Notes: generated by a model from the letters alone, not told the origin. DNA of 64,000 nt from Prevotella sp. (GCA_022486815.1 JAKVJW010000002.1:1-64000), one strand, 5' to 3'. Positions 53,530 to 63,071 are shown, numbered from the stretch's first letter. Program-made: numbers and translations.

Positions 53530-53973
53530 ATGGAACAGAAAAATGAAGTATATCAACGTTTGATTAAGAGTGGGGTCCGCCCATCTGTACAACGCTATGC
53601 GATAATGAATTACTTACTGACGCATCCTATTCATCCAACAGTAGATAAGGTGTATCAGGGGTTGTGTGATCAGATCCCGACATTAAGTCGTACTACGGTT
53701 TATAATACGCTCCGCTTATTGGCAGAACATAATGCAGCTCAGATGATTACTATCGATGATCATCATGTGTGCTATGATGGAAACATTAATCCTCATGTTC
53801 ATTTTATTTGTAAGAAATGTGGGAAAATCATCGATTTATTCGATGAGAAAGCTCCACGTATTCGTAAGCATGTTACCATTGATGGTAATGTTATAGAAGA
53901 AGAACAACTTTATTACAAAGGATTATGTGCTGATTGTGCTGCTAAGGAAAAGGCTGAGCGCGAGGAGGCTTGA
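53530..53973 (+). CDS. perR: PerR-like Fur-family regulator
   Basis: The 147-residue repressor has the winged helix (RPSVQRYAIMNYLLTHPIHP, LSRTTVYNTLRLLAEHNAAQ), the regulatory-metal region DDHHVCYDGNINPHVHFICK and cysteine pairs CKKC and CADC. HPTVDKVYQGL and the N-D/H pattern suit peroxide-sensing PerR with iron at the regulatory site. In Bacteroides, PerR often lies near peroxide-defence genes, but none is adjacent. The GGGtGRT and NifU-like genes are convergent with it. Confidence 0.78.
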   Translation: MEQKNEVYQRLIKSGVRPSVQRYAIMNYLLTHPIHPTVDKVYQGLCDQIPTLSRTTVYNTLRLLAEHNAAQMITIDDHHVCYDGNINPHVHFICKKCGKIIDLFDEKAPRIRKHVTIDGNVIEEEQLYYKGLCADCAAKEKAEREEA

Positions 53974-54023
53974 TGATTCCTTTATCCAGAATCCTTTATT
54001 CCGAGAAATCATTATATATAAGA

Positions 54024-54058
54024 AACTCCCGCTTCTGGAAAATCCAAAAGCGGGAGTT
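54024..54058. terminator. Bidirectional terminator between the PerR-like and GGGtGRT genes
   Basis: AACTCCCGCTT (54024-54034) and AAGCGGGAGTT (54048-54058) form a perfect stem with CTTTTAATAG on the right, between convergent genes. Confidence 0.88.
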
Positions 54059-54102
54059 CTTTTAATAGTAACCAATCGAATGTTCAGATTGGTTATTTAT
54101 TT

Positions 54103-55116
54103 TTACTTTCCATTGAGTGCCAGGTCTACAGCCACAGCAGTAGCTACCGTAGCACCTACCATAGGGTTGTTACCCATACCCAAGAAGCCCATCATCTCAA
54201 CATGTGCAGGTACTGAAGAAGAACCAGCGAACTGAGCATCGGAGTGCATACGTCCCAGTGTATCGGTGAAACCATAGGAAGCTGGTCCGGCAGCCATATT
54301 GTCTGGATGCAGGGTACGACCCGTTCCACCACCGGATGCAACAGAAAAATAAGGTTTTCCAGCTGCCAAGCGTTCTTTCTTATATGTGCCTGCTACAGGA
54401 TGCTGGAAACGAGTAGGATTAGTGGAATTACCTGTAATGGAAACATCTACATTCTCTTTCCACATAATTGCTACACCTTCGCGTACATCATTTGCACCGT
54501 AACATTTTACGTTAGCACGGGCACCTTTTGAATAAGGAATTTCTTCCACTGTAGTCAGTTTGCTTGTATAATAGTCGAAATCGGTTTTTGCGTATGTAAA
54601 ACCATTTACTCGACTGATGATCTGAGCAGCATCTTTGCCGAGTCCGTTCAGGATAACACGCAATGGTTTCTGACGAACCTTGTTGGCCATCTCAGCAATA
54701 CGGATAGCACCTTCTGCAGCAGCAAAACTTTCATGACCGGCGAGGAAACAGAAACATTCTGTCTCTTCACGGAGCAGACGTGCTGCCAGATTACCGTGGC
54801 CGATACCGACCTTACGGTCATCAGCAACTGATCCGGCAATACAGAAACTCTGGAGTCCGATACCGATTGCTTCAGCTGCTTCGGCGGCAGACTTGATATT
54901 CTTTTTGATGGCGATAGCTGCTCCTACAACATAAGCCCACTTGGCATTCTCAAAACAAATCCGTTGAGTATCCTCACATATTTTATAAGGATCAAGACCT
55001 TTGGCTTCGCAAATTTGATTAGCTTCTTCTATGCTCTTGATACCATTAGCATTCAGTACAGCTAAAATCTGATCTTCGCGACGCTCCTGACTTTCGAAAT
55101 TTACTTTTCTTAACAT
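54103..55116 (-). CDS. GGGtGRT family protein
   Basis: The 337-residue soluble protein carries the eponymous motif in VASGGGTGRTLHPDNM (about 270-285). Other conserved-looking parts are GLQSFCIAGSVADDRKVGIG, CFCFLAGHESFAAAEG and GNSTNPTRFQHPVAGTYK. I know of no established function. It follows a NifU-like gene by 12 bases, and the pair occurs together in Bacteroidetes as far as I recall. A role linked to iron-sulfur clusters is inference. The product looks cytosolic with no signal peptide. Confidence 0.85.
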   Translation of the reverse strand: MLRKVNFESQERREDQILAVLNANGIKSIEEANQICEAKGLDPYKICEDTQRICFENAKWAYVVGAAIAIKKNIKSAAEAAEAIGIGLQSFCIAGSVADDRKVGIGHGNLAARLLREETECFCFLAGHESFAAAEGAIRIAEMANKVRQKPLRVILNGLGKDAAQIISRVNGFTYAKTDFDYYTSKLTTVEEIPYSKGARANVKCYGANDVREGVAIMWKENVDVSITGNSTNPTRFQHPVAGTYKKERLAAGKPYFSVASGGGTGRTLHPDNMAAGPASYGFTDTLGRMHSDAQFAGSSSVPAHVEMMGFLGMGNNPMVGATVATAVAVDLALNGK

Positions 55117-55128
55117 AGTCGTTTCTCC

Positions 55129-55830
55129 TTATTCTTTACGTGGGTCAATAGATTTAACAATACCCTCCTCAGCGGTGGTGCGGCCGTAACGACCTGTAAA
55201 TTTCTTTACAGCTTCATTAGCGTCCATGCCTTTTTTGATGGCTTCCATCATCTTTCCGAGTTGAACATATTCATAGCCACATACCTGACTATCCTTGTCC
55301 AGGAACATCTTAGTGACATATCCTTCAGTGAGTTCGAGGTATCGTGCACCCTTTTTCAGTGTACCATAAAGTGTACCTGTCTGTGAACGAAGACCTTTAC
55401 CAAGATCTTCCAGGCCTGCTCCGATAACTAATCCGTTTTCAGAGAAGGCGCTTTGAGAACGTCCATAAACGATTTGAAGGAACAATTCACGCATTGCGGT
55501 GTTAATTGCATCGCAGACCAAGTCGGTATTCAATGCTTCGAGAATTGTTTTCCCAGGAAGAATCTCAGATGCCATAGCAGCTGACTGCGTCATGCCGGAG
55601 CAACCGATAGTTTCAATGAGACATTCCTGAATTACACCATCTTTGATATTCAGAGACAGTTTGCATGTTCCTTGTTGAGGAGCACACCATCCCACACCAT
55701 GAGTATAACCAGAGATGTCCTTAATCTCTTTTGCCTTTACCCATTTTCCTTCCTCTGGAATTGGAGCAGGTCCATGGTTGGCACCCTTTGCGACAACACA
55801 CATGTTGTCGACTTCTTTAGAATAGATCAT
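55129..55830 (-). CDS. NifU/IscU-like iron-sulfur scaffold-type protein
   Basis: The 233-residue protein has an IscU-like core. Cysteines occur in GVGWCAPQQGTC (about 46-57), ECLIETIGCSGMTQSAAMAS (about 69-88) and DLVCDA (about 103-108). The long N-terminal and C-terminal regions (GRYGRTTAEEGIVKSID) are not part of a standard IscU. It probably holds or transfers clusters or a metal. It is the first gene of a pair with the GGGtGRT gene, from a -7 box at 55898-55905. Confidence 0.8.
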   Translation of the reverse strand: MIYSKEVDNMCVVAKGANHGPAPIPEEGKWVKAKEIKDISGYTHGVGWCAPQQGTCKLSLNIKDGVIQECLIETIGCSGMTQSAAMASEILPGKTILEALNTDLVCDAINTAMRELFLQIVYGRSQSAFSENGLVIGAGLEDLGKGLRSQTGTLYGTLKKGARYLELTEGYVTKMFLDKDSQVCGYEYVQLGKMMEAIKKGMDANEAVKKFTGRYGRTTAEEGIVKSIDPRKE

Positions 55831-55897
55831 ATTCGCTAAAATTTTTAATGAATATATTTAAAAGTCTTTTAAGTATATGCTTCTAATTATTGCCTCG

Positions 55898-55905
55898 CAA
55901 AATTA
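55898..55905 (-). promoter_or_regulatory. -7 box for the NifU-like/GGGtGRT pair
   Basis: CAAAATTA on the top strand reads TAATTTTG leftward, 68 bases before the ATG. Confidence 0.5.
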
Positions 55906-56001
55906 CAAAAAAACTTCTGAAAATGATCAGTTTCTCATATACTTTTTATACATTTACCATCATTTTCGTTTAGATAGTTAGGGATAAATAAAAAATTACA
56001 C

Positions 56002-56009
56002 TATCTTTG
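56002..56009 (+). promoter_or_regulatory. -7 box for the DMP19-smpB-metH unit
   Basis: TATCTTTG followed by CAAAG lies 29 bases before the ATG at 56038. Confidence 0.65.
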
Positions 56010-56037
56010 CAAAGTAAAACTTACAATCTGGACATTC

Positions 56038-56574
56038 ATGGTAGAAGTAAAAATAAAAGATTCAGAGTTGCAAAAAGCTGCAGAAAAGGACAATGATGCT
56101 TTTGTCGGTATCTTTATAGAAGCAATAAAGGAATCTATTGGCGGTGAGTTGAATGCAGACAGCATGAATGAATTGAATGCTGATCAGATTACTCTTCTTG
56201 CATGGGATATCCTTCATGAAGAAGTGATGGATGGGGGATTGATACAACTCATTCACAATGGATATGGAGGTTTTATTTATAGGAATCCTACAGACAAAGC
56301 TTTTCGAAACTGGGGAATTACGGACCTTTACCGTTGGATTAATCGTTCTCACGGTTTATACATGGCTCATCATGAAGAAATTGAACAAGATTGTACTGAT
56401 CAGGAATTTATGTCCCTCTATGAAAAATTCCCGCAGTTTGATGATTTTGATGATGCTTTTGTTGAAAATGAAGAGCAATGGATATCTGATATTGCCCATT
56501 ACATCGATGCACATATTGAACCGGGACAAGGGACTATAAAGGGGGAAAGTACCTTCGCCCGGATTGTAGAATAG
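56038..56574 (+). CDS. DMP19 (DUF4375) family protein
   Basis: The 178-residue acidic protein has a DMP19-type core: LAWDILHEEVMDGGLIQLI, then HNGYGGFIYRNPTDKAFRNW. It has no signal peptide. The fold is linked to DNA-mimic proteins, and the many Asp/Glu residues in FPQFDDFDDAFVENEEQW suit that, but function is not shown. It heads an apparent operon with smpB (21 bases downstream) and metH. Confidence 0.8.
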   Translation: MVEVKIKDSELQKAAEKDNDAFVGIFIEAIKESIGGELNADSMNELNADQITLLAWDILHEEVMDGGLIQLIHNGYGGFIYRNPTDKAFRNWGITDLYRWINRSHGLYMAHHEEIEQDCTDQEFMSLYEKFPQFDDFDDAFVENEEQWISDIAHYIDAHIEPGQGTIKGESTFARIVE

Positions 56575-56595
56575 AACGAGAAAGGAAAAAGACAG

Positions 56596-57075
56596 ATGAA
56601 CAAAGACCAGCATGATTCACATAAGAAAAATCCGGTTCAAATCAGAAACAAAAAGGCCTCTTTTGAATATTTTTTTATAGACAAATTTACTGCAGGTATT
56701 GTACTGACTGGAACAGAGATTAAATCCATCCGCAATGGTAAGGCGTCTTTAGTAGATTCTTATTGTGATATCTACAAGGGTGAAATATGGGTAAAGGGGA
56801 TGAGTATTTCTCCCTATTTTTATGGCTCTTACAATAACCAACCCTCAAAACGTAATCGTAAACTTCTGCTTAGTAAACGGGAAATACGACACCTTCAGGA
56901 TGCAACTAAGGAAGTTGGCTATACCATTGTTCCTACTCTCATATTTATAGATGACCATGGCTTGGCTAAAGTGAATATCGCATTGGCTAAGGGAAAGAAA
57001 GAATATGATAAGCGTCAGACATTGAAAGAGAAAGAGGATCGGCGGGAAATGGACCGTGCTATCAAGCATTATTAA
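56596..57075 (+). CDS. smpB: SsrA-binding protein
   Basis: The 159-residue protein binds tmRNA and frees stalled ribosomes. It shows [17 protein letters not shown], the strand [20 protein letters not shown] and [20 protein letters not shown], with the basic C-terminal tail ([20 protein letters not shown]) that enters the ribosome. The length is normal. It lies 13 bases before metH. Confidence 0.95.
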   Translation: MNKDQHDSHKKNPVQIRNKKASFEYFFIDKFTAGIVLTGTEIKSIRNGKASLVDSYCDIYKGEIWVKGMSISPYFYGSYNNQPSKRNRKLLLSKREIRHLQDATKEVGYTIVPTLIFIDDHGLAKVNIALAKGKKEYDKRQTLKEKEDRREMDRAIKHY

Positions 57076-57088
57076 GTTCAGTTTCAAA

Positions 57089-59884
57089 ATGAATAACCAA
57101 TTGAAGAGAGTCGGTTTGACGGATTTGGTAAAGGAAAGAATCCTTGTTCTTGATGGTGCAATGGGGACAATGATCCAGACCTATCATTTAAAAGAGGATG
57201 ATTTTTGGAATAAGGAACTCCGATCAGCCTTAAGAAACTATGCTGGCTCTATTCAATTGAAGGGCAATAATGATATCCTGAATCTGACACATCCGGAAAT
57301 CATTGAAGAGATCCATCGAAAATATCTTCAGGTAGGTGCAGACTTGATTACTACTAATACATTTTCGTCTCAATGTATTTCCCAACGAGACTATCATTTG
57401 GAAGGGTTTAGCCATAAAATGGCTTTGGAAGGTGCCAGAATTGCCCGAAAATGTGCTGATGAATTCTCTACACCTGAGCATCCACGATTTGTTTTGGGCT
57501 CTGTCGGACCTACTAATGAGACCTGTTCTATGAGTCCGGATGTTACTAATCCGGCCGTCAGAAATTTATATTATGATCAACTCTTCTCTGCTTACAGCGA
57601 TCAAATCGGCGGATTGATCGATGGAGGGGTGGATGCAATTCTTATTGAGACGGTTTTCGATACATTGAACTGTAAGATTGCCATTGATGCAGCTATAACA
57701 GAAATGAGCAAAAGGGGTATTATTCTTCCTGTCATGCTCAGTGTTACTATCAGTGATCTGGCCGGTCGGACACTCAGCGGTCAGACCATGGATGCTTTTC
57801 TGGCCAGTGTGTCATCTTATCCGATATTTTCTGTTGGCCTCAATTGTTCCTTCGGACCAGCTCAGATGAAACCTTTCTTGAAGGAACTAGCACAGAAAGC
57901 ACCTTATTATATTAGTGTGTATCCGAATGCCGGACTGCCGAATGCTATGGGACTATATGACGAAACTCCTGATACGATGGCTCCGAAAATAGAGGAATTC
58001 GTCAATGAAGGATTAGTCAATATTATTGGTGGATGCTGTGGTACTACTCCGGAATTTATAGCAAAATATATACCTATAGTCAAGGATAAACAGACCCACC
58101 AACCCGTTTCTAAACCTCAAACGCTTCAATTGTCTGGTTTAGAACTTTTAGACGTAACCCCGGAGGTCAAGTTTGTGAATATCGGTGAACGCTGTAATGT
58201 CGCTGGCAGTAAGAAGTTTCTACGATTGATTAAAGAAAAAAAATATGACGAAGCTGTTTCTATAGCTCGTAAAGAAGTTGATGATGGTGCTTTGGTGATA
58301 GATGTCAATATGGATGACGGACTTCTCGATGCAAAGACAGAAATGGTCAATTTCCTCAATAGAATTGCTTCTGAACCTGATATAGCCAAAGTTCCGGTTA
58401 TGATTGATTCCAGTAAATGGGAAGTTATCATCGCGGGCTTGAAATGTCTTCAGGGGAAAGGCATTGTAAATTCTATTTCCTTGAAGAACGGCGAAGAAGA
58501 ATTTATCACTCATGCCCGTGAAGTAAAACGCTATGGCGCTGCATGTGTCGTAATGTGTTTTGATGAAGAGGGACAGGCTACGACTTATGAAAGAAAAATA
58601 GATATAGCACGAAGAGCATACCATATTCTAACTGAAGAAGTGGGGATGAATCCGCTTGACATCATTTTTGACCCCAATGTTCTTTCCATTGCTACGGGTA
58701 TGGAAGAGCATGATGCATACGCAGTAGATTTTCTAAGGGCTACAAAATGGATTCGGAAAAATTTACCCGGGGCACATGTAAGTGGTGGAATCAGTAACCT
58801 GTCTTTTTCTTTTCGTGGCAACAATACCGTACGAGAGTCCATGCATGCTGTTTTCTTGTATTATGGCTTGAAATGCGGTCTTGACTTTGGCATTGTAAAC
58901 CCTTCTGCAAAAATCACTTATGATGATATACCTAAAGAACAACTTCATGTTATTGAGGATGTCGTCCTTAACCGACGGACGGGAGCTGCAGATCAACTCA
59001 TCGAGTTGGCTGATCGATTAAGGAGTGAAACGAATGCGAAAAAAATCGGAACAAATTCTGATCTTTCTCATTCTTCGAAACAGGAAGAGTGGAGGGCTCT
59101 GCCATTGGAAAAACGACTGGTTCATGCGCTTCGAAAGGGAATATCAGACTATCTGGAAGAAGACCTGGAAGAAGCTCTGAAGATATATCCTCATGCTGTA
59201 AATATTATTGAGGGGCCTTTGATGGCTGGCATGAATCAGGTAGGAGAGTTGTTCGGCTCAGGAAAGATGTTTCTCCCTCAGGTTGTAAAGACCGCCAGAA
59301 CTATGAAACAGGCCGTTACCATCCTCCAGCCCTATATCGAATCCGAAGAAACAGGTCATTCTGCAAAAGTCGGAAAGGTGCTTCTGGCAACCGTTAAGGG
59401 TGATGTACATGATATAGGTAAAAATATCGTAGCAGTGATCATGTCCTGCAATAATTATGAAGTTATTGATATGGGAGTTATGGTTCCTGCTGAACAAATC
59501 GTAAAGAAGGCAATAGAGGAGAAAGTGGATATTATCGGGCTAAGTGGTTTGATCACTCCTTCTCTCGATGAAATGGTCAATGTTGCCAAAGAACTCAGGA
59601 AGGCAGGACTTGATATTCCTATCATGATCGGTGGTGCTACGACAAGCCAACTTCATGTGGCTCTTCGCATTGCACCTGTGTATGGTGGTCCTGTAGTATG
59701 GATGAGGGATGCAAGTCAGAATCCGATTATGGCTTCTCGACTTTTAAACAAGAAAGAGAAACCGCAATTGGAGAAAGATCTTAATGAGAAATATAAACAA
59801 CTCCGTGAGGGGTATCAGAAAGAGCAGGAGCACTTATTGTCTCTTGATGAAGCAAGAAAAAACAAATTGAATCTTTTCAATTGA
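57089..59884 (+). CDS. metH: Cobalamin-dependent methionine synthase without the reactivation domain
   Basis: The 931-residue enzyme moves a methyl group from methyl-THF through B12 to homocysteine. In order it has the homocysteine domain (VLDGAMGTMIQ; zinc cysteines in GLNCSFGP and GGCCGTTPEF), the pterin domain (VNIGERCNVAGSKKFLRLIK), the cap, and the B12-binding domain (GDVHDIGKNIVAVIMSCNNY). It stops after the linker LSLDEARKNKLNLFN, where the AdoMet-binding reactivation domain would begin in the 1,200-residue E. coli enzyme. The frame opens at a GTG (57056), but ATG 57089 fits the family. The B12 uptake locus at 36-42 kb supports it. Confidence 0.93.
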   Translation: MNNQLKRVGLTDLVKERILVLDGAMGTMIQTYHLKEDDFWNKELRSALRNYAGSIQLKGNNDILNLTHPEIIEEIHRKYLQVGADLITTNTFSSQCISQRDYHLEGFSHKMALEGARIARKCADEFSTPEHPRFVLGSVGPTNETCSMSPDVTNPAVRNLYYDQLFSAYSDQIGGLIDGGVDAILIETVFDTLNCKIAIDAAITEMSKRGIILPVMLSVTISDLAGRTLSGQTMDAFLASVSSYPIFSVGLNCSFGPAQMKPFLKELAQKAPYYISVYPNAGLPNAMGLYDETPDTMAPKIEEFVNEGLVNIIGGCCGTTPEFIAKYIPIVKDKQTHQPVSKPQTLQLSGLELLDVTPEVKFVNIGERCNVAGSKKFLRLIKEKKYDEAVSIARKEVDDGALVIDVNMDDGLLDAKTEMVNFLNRIASEPDIAKVPVMIDSSKWEVIIAGLKCLQGKGIVNSISLKNGEEEFITHAREVKRYGAACVVMCFDEEGQATTYERKIDIARRAYHILTEEVGMNPLDIIFDPNVLSIATGMEEHDAYAVDFLRATKWIRKNLPGAHVSGGISNLSFSFRGNNTVRESMHAVFLYYGLKCGLDFGIVNPSAKITYDDIPKEQLHVIEDVVLNRRTGAADQLIELADRLRSETNAKKIGTNSDLSHSSKQEEWRALPLEKRLVHALRKGISDYLEEDLEEALKIYPHAVNIIEGPLMAGMNQVGELFGSGKMFLPQVVKTARTMKQAVTILQPYIESEETGHSAKVGKVLLATVKGDVHDIGKNIVAVIMSCNNYEVIDMGVMVPAEQIVKKAIEEKVDIIGLSGLITPSLDEMVNVAKELRKAGLDIPIMIGGATTSQLHVALRIAPVYGGPVVWMRDASQNPIMASRLLNKKEKPQLEKDLNEKYKQLREGYQKEQEHLLSLDEARKNKLNLFN

Positions 59885-59914
59885 AGGAAGGATTCATGGA
59901 ATGTTATAAATTAT

Positions 59915-60535
59915 ATGATTAAAAATATCATTTTCGACCTTGGTGGCGTCATCTTTACAATTGATGAGAAACAAGCGATTAGAAGATTCAATGAAATAGG
60001 ACTGAAGAATGCAAAGGATCGACTGGATCCTTATCGGCAGAGCGGCTACTTTGGAAAATTGGAATCAGGTGAGATTAGTGCGGAAGAATTCCGCCGGAAA
60101 CTGAGTGAGGATATAGGTCATACCGTAACCTTTGAGGATTGCCGCTATGCATGGACTGGCTATGTAAAGGAACTTCCCCAAACTAATTTGGATAAACTGA
60201 TTACTTTGCATCAGGAAGGTTATCGTATCCTTTTACTCTCCAATACCAATCCATTTATGATGAGTTGGGCTGAAAGCAATGACTTTGACCACCATGGTCA
60301 TCCCTTATCCTTTTATTTTGATGCAACTTACAAGAGTTATCAGTTGAAAACGATGAAACCGGACAAATCGTGCTTTCTATATCTTCTTGATCATGAGGGG
60401 ATCACACCGGAGGAGACTCTTTTCGTAGATGATGGTCCGGGTAATGTAGCAGTGGCCAGTAAACTTGGTCTGCATACTTATTGCCCTGCTAATGGGACAG
60501 ACTGGACCAAGAGAATTGATGATTATTTAAAATAA
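59915..60535 (+). CDS. HAD-family hydrolase
   Basis: The 206-residue phosphatase-like enzyme has motif I FDLGGVIFTID (about 6-16), motif II LLSNTNPF, motif III lysine in LKTMKPDKSCF and motif IV FVDDGPGNV. It belongs to the subfamily IA group with a helical cap at about 15-85. The substrate is unknown. It lies 30 bases after metH and is probably co-transcribed. Confidence 0.88.
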   Translation: MIKNIIFDLGGVIFTIDEKQAIRRFNEIGLKNAKDRLDPYRQSGYFGKLESGEISAEEFRRKLSEDIGHTVTFEDCRYAWTGYVKELPQTNLDKLITLHQEGYRILLLSNTNPFMMSWAESNDFDHHGHPLSFYFDATYKSYQLKTMKPDKSCFLYLLDHEGITPEETLFVDDGPGNVAVASKLGLHTYCPANGTDWTKRIDDYLK

Positions 60536-60588
60536 TTAAAAATCTGCTTTTTCAGCTGATAGAGTACCGAAAATTTAAACTTTTCCTT

Positions 60589-60596
60589 TAACTTTG
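60589..60596 (+). promoter_or_regulatory. -7 box for the 60.7-63.0 kb unit
   Basis: TAACTTTG followed by CAGCGG lies 66 bases before the ATG at 60663. Confidence 0.55.
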
Positions 60597-60662
60597 CAGC
60601 GGATTAATCATTTTTAAGCATTTTCGTCGGGGATAAAAGAAGTGAAATTAACAAACAATTCG

Positions 60663-61091
60663 ATGAAAAAAATACTTTTACTTTTAATGGCATTTTTAGC
60701 CATTTCTTCCATATCAGCATCCGCACAACACATCTTTTATAATGTTATTGCCAGAGTACCTTATAATGCTCGTACCATGCAATATGGAAAAATAGATCCG
60801 GTTAATATGAAAATCGTCCGTATTGGAAACCAGACTGTATACATCGGTCCAGACAAATACAGCATTAAAAGCATAAATACTGAATTCAAGGATTCTGTAA
60901 TGCAGTATATAGAGTATGATGCAGTCAGTGAAACAGGAGAAGAATATACGATTAAGATTGCCTATGATGGTACAGCTACTGCAGAAGTAATGCGCCATTT
61001 TGTATTGATATTTAAGGATAATGATATTTATAACTGGACCTATTATTATACCTCTGCCGGCGAAGAGACCGAAAATAAAGAATCCAAATGA
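60663..61091 (+). CDS. Secreted or periplasmic protein of unknown function
   Basis: The 142-residue product has a signal peptide (LLLLMAFLAISSISASAQ, about 5-22, cleaved after SAQ). The rest is a small beta-rich domain with TVYIGPDKYSIKS and EYTIKIAYDGTA. No family was recognised. The frame extends back to 60642, but the ATG at 60663 begins the signal. It lies 21 bases before map. Confidence 0.65.
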   Translation: MKKILLLLMAFLAISSISASAQHIFYNVIARVPYNARTMQYGKIDPVNMKIVRIGNQTVYIGPDKYSIKSINTEFKDSVMQYIEYDAVSETGEEYTIKIAYDGTATAEVMRHFVLIFKDNDIYNWTYYYTSAGEETENKESK

Positions 61092-61112
61092 TATTTTAAG
61101 AACTATATAATA

Positions 61113-61976
61113 ATGTTTAAAAAGAAAAAGAGATGGCATTGCCTGCCAGGTCAGCCTGTGACAGAACTTGACAAGAAGGTCATGTATTGGGAAAGTAAGG
61201 GCAAGGAAGTGCCTACTCGAGACTTGATTAAAACTCCAGAACAGATAGAAGGAATCCGTAAGAGTGGTATTGTAAACAATGGCCTTCTCGATACGGTACA
61301 AGCTGCTATTCATCCAGGGATGAATACTGAAGAAATTGATGATATCGTCAACGACTATCTGAAAGAACATCATGCTCAGTCTGCCACTTTGAATTATGAG
61401 GGATTTCCGAAAAGTGTTTGTACCAGTATCAACGAGGTTGTTTGTCACGGTATTCCTAAAAAGGAAGATGTACTCCAGGAAGGCGACATCGTCAATGTAG
61501 ATATGACGACGATTGTAGATGGTTATTTCTCAGACGCAAGCCGTATGTTTATCGTCGGCGGTAAAACTTCACCAGAAAAAGATCAGTTGGTCCGTGTGAC
61601 AAAAGAATGCTTGGATATTGGTGCTGAAGCTGCCAAGCCATACGCCTTTGTTGGCGATATAGGCCATGCCATTCAGCAGTATGCTGAAAAGTTTGGTTAT
61701 GGCGTAGTCCGTGATTTATGTGGTCACGGTGTAGGATTAGCCATGCATGAGGAACCAGATGTACTGCATTATGGCCATAAAGGTACTGGAATGCTTTTAG
61801 TTCCGGGAATGTGCTTTACCATAGAACCAATGATCAATATGGGTACTTGGAAGGTCTTCATTGATGCTGATGACCCATACGGATGGGAAATCATCACAGG
61901 TGATGAAAAACCGTCAGCACAATGGGAACATACATTCGTTATGACAGAACATGGTGTCGAAATATTATCAGCATAA
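61113..61976 (+). CDS. map: Methionine aminopeptidase, type I
   Basis: The 287-residue enzyme removes the starting methionine from new proteins. The metal ligands are in NVDMTTIVDGYFSDASRM, GHGVGLAMHEEP, FTIEPMIN and WEHTFVMTEHG. About 40 extra residues precede the catalytic core (KKKKRWHCLPGQPVTELD), a short basic extension longer than the E. coli form. It is followed 5 bases later by tsaD. Confidence 0.93.
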   Translation: MFKKKKRWHCLPGQPVTELDKKVMYWESKGKEVPTRDLIKTPEQIEGIRKSGIVNNGLLDTVQAAIHPGMNTEEIDDIVNDYLKEHHAQSATLNYEGFPKSVCTSINEVVCHGIPKKEDVLQEGDIVNVDMTTIVDGYFSDASRMFIVGGKTSPEKDQLVRVTKECLDIGAEAAKPYAFVGDIGHAIQQYAEKFGYGVVRDLCGHGVGLAMHEEPDVLHYGHKGTGMLLVPGMCFTIEPMINMGTWKVFIDADDPYGWEIITGDEKPSAQWEHTFVMTEHGVEILSA

Positions 61977-61981
61977 TAATT

Positions 61982-63007
61982 ATGGAAGATATTTATATAT
62001 TAGGAATAGAGAGCAGTTGTGATGATACATCTGCAGCTGTTCTTCGTAATCGAGTAATTATGAGCAATGTGACCGCTTCACAAGAGGTTCACCGTGCTTA
62101 TGGCGGCGTCGTACCGGAGTTGGCCTCCAGAGCCCACCAGCAGAACATCGTACCTGTAGTGGATCAGGCCCTCAAACGTGCAGGAATCAAAAAAGAACAG
62201 TTATCAGCCATTGCCTTTACACGCGGACCGGGATTAATGGGATCTTTACTCGTAGGAGTGAGTTTCGCTAAAGGATTTGCCCGCTCATTGGATATCCCTT
62301 TGATTGATGTCAATCACCTTCAGGGACATGTAATGGCTCATTTTATCAAGGAAACGGATGATGATAATCACATGCCTCCATTTCCGTTTATCTGCCTTTT
62401 GGTCAGTGGCGGCAACTCCCAGATTGTAAAAGTCAATGCCTATAATGACATGCAGGTATTGGGACAGACGATTGACGATGCAGCCGGTGAAGCTATTGAC
62501 AAATGTTCTAAAGTGATGGGACTTGGTTATCCGGGTGGCCCGATTATTGACAAACTTGCTCGGCAGGGTAATCCAGAAGCCTTCAAGTTTGCTGAGCCGC
62601 AGGTATCAGGACTGGACTATTCTTTTTCTGGTCTGAAGACATCTTTCCTCTATTCTTTACGTAAGTGGGTGGCAGAAGATCCGGATTTTGTGGAGCATCA
62701 TAAGAATGATCTGGCTGCCAGTCTGGAACATACCATTGTTGATATTCTGATGAAGAAACTCCGTACGGCGGTAAAGGATACTAAGATTACCCATGTTGCA
62801 GTAGCAGGTGGTGTATCAGCCAATACCGGTTTGCGTAATGCTTTCAAGGAACATGCAGCAAAATATGGATGGACTATCTATATCCCGAAATTCAGTTATA
62901 CTACTGATAATGCTGCTATGATCGCTTGTGTGGGTACTTACAAGTACTTGGACAAGGACTTTGCCTCTATTGATTTGCCGGCATTCTCCAAAGTAACTTT
63001 TAAATAA
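61982..63007 (+). CDS. tsaD: tRNA threonylcarbamoyladenosine transferase
   Basis: The 341-residue ASKHA-fold enzyme makes t6A37 in tRNAs that read ANN codons. It has LGIESSCDDTSAAVL (about 6-20), the metal site HLQGHVMAHF, LLVSGGNSQIV and the C-terminal VAGGVSANTGLRN. The frame opens at 61922 inside map, but ATG 61982 fits. It is coupled to map by a short gap. Confidence 0.95.
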   Translation: MEDIYILGIESSCDDTSAAVLRNRVIMSNVTASQEVHRAYGGVVPELASRAHQQNIVPVVDQALKRAGIKKEQLSAIAFTRGPGLMGSLLVGVSFAKGFARSLDIPLIDVNHLQGHVMAHFIKETDDDNHMPPFPFICLLVSGGNSQIVKVNAYNDMQVLGQTIDDAAGEAIDKCSKVMGLGYPGGPIIDKLARQGNPEAFKFAEPQVSGLDYSFSGLKTSFLYSLRKWVAEDPDFVEHHKNDLAASLEHTIVDILMKKLRTAVKDTKITHVAVAGGVSANTGLRNAFKEHAAKYGWTIYIPKFSYTTDNAAMIACVGTYKYLDKDFASIDLPAFSKVTFK

Positions 63008-63071
63008 ACACTCCCTTTCTTTTAAATATCCTCTTCAAAGGGTGATAGTATTCATTATAATCAATTGAAAA

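Noticed and set aside
60714..61448. Leftward 244-residue hydrophobic frame
   Set aside because: It is the reverse shadow of the small secreted protein and map genes; its composition comes from their codons.
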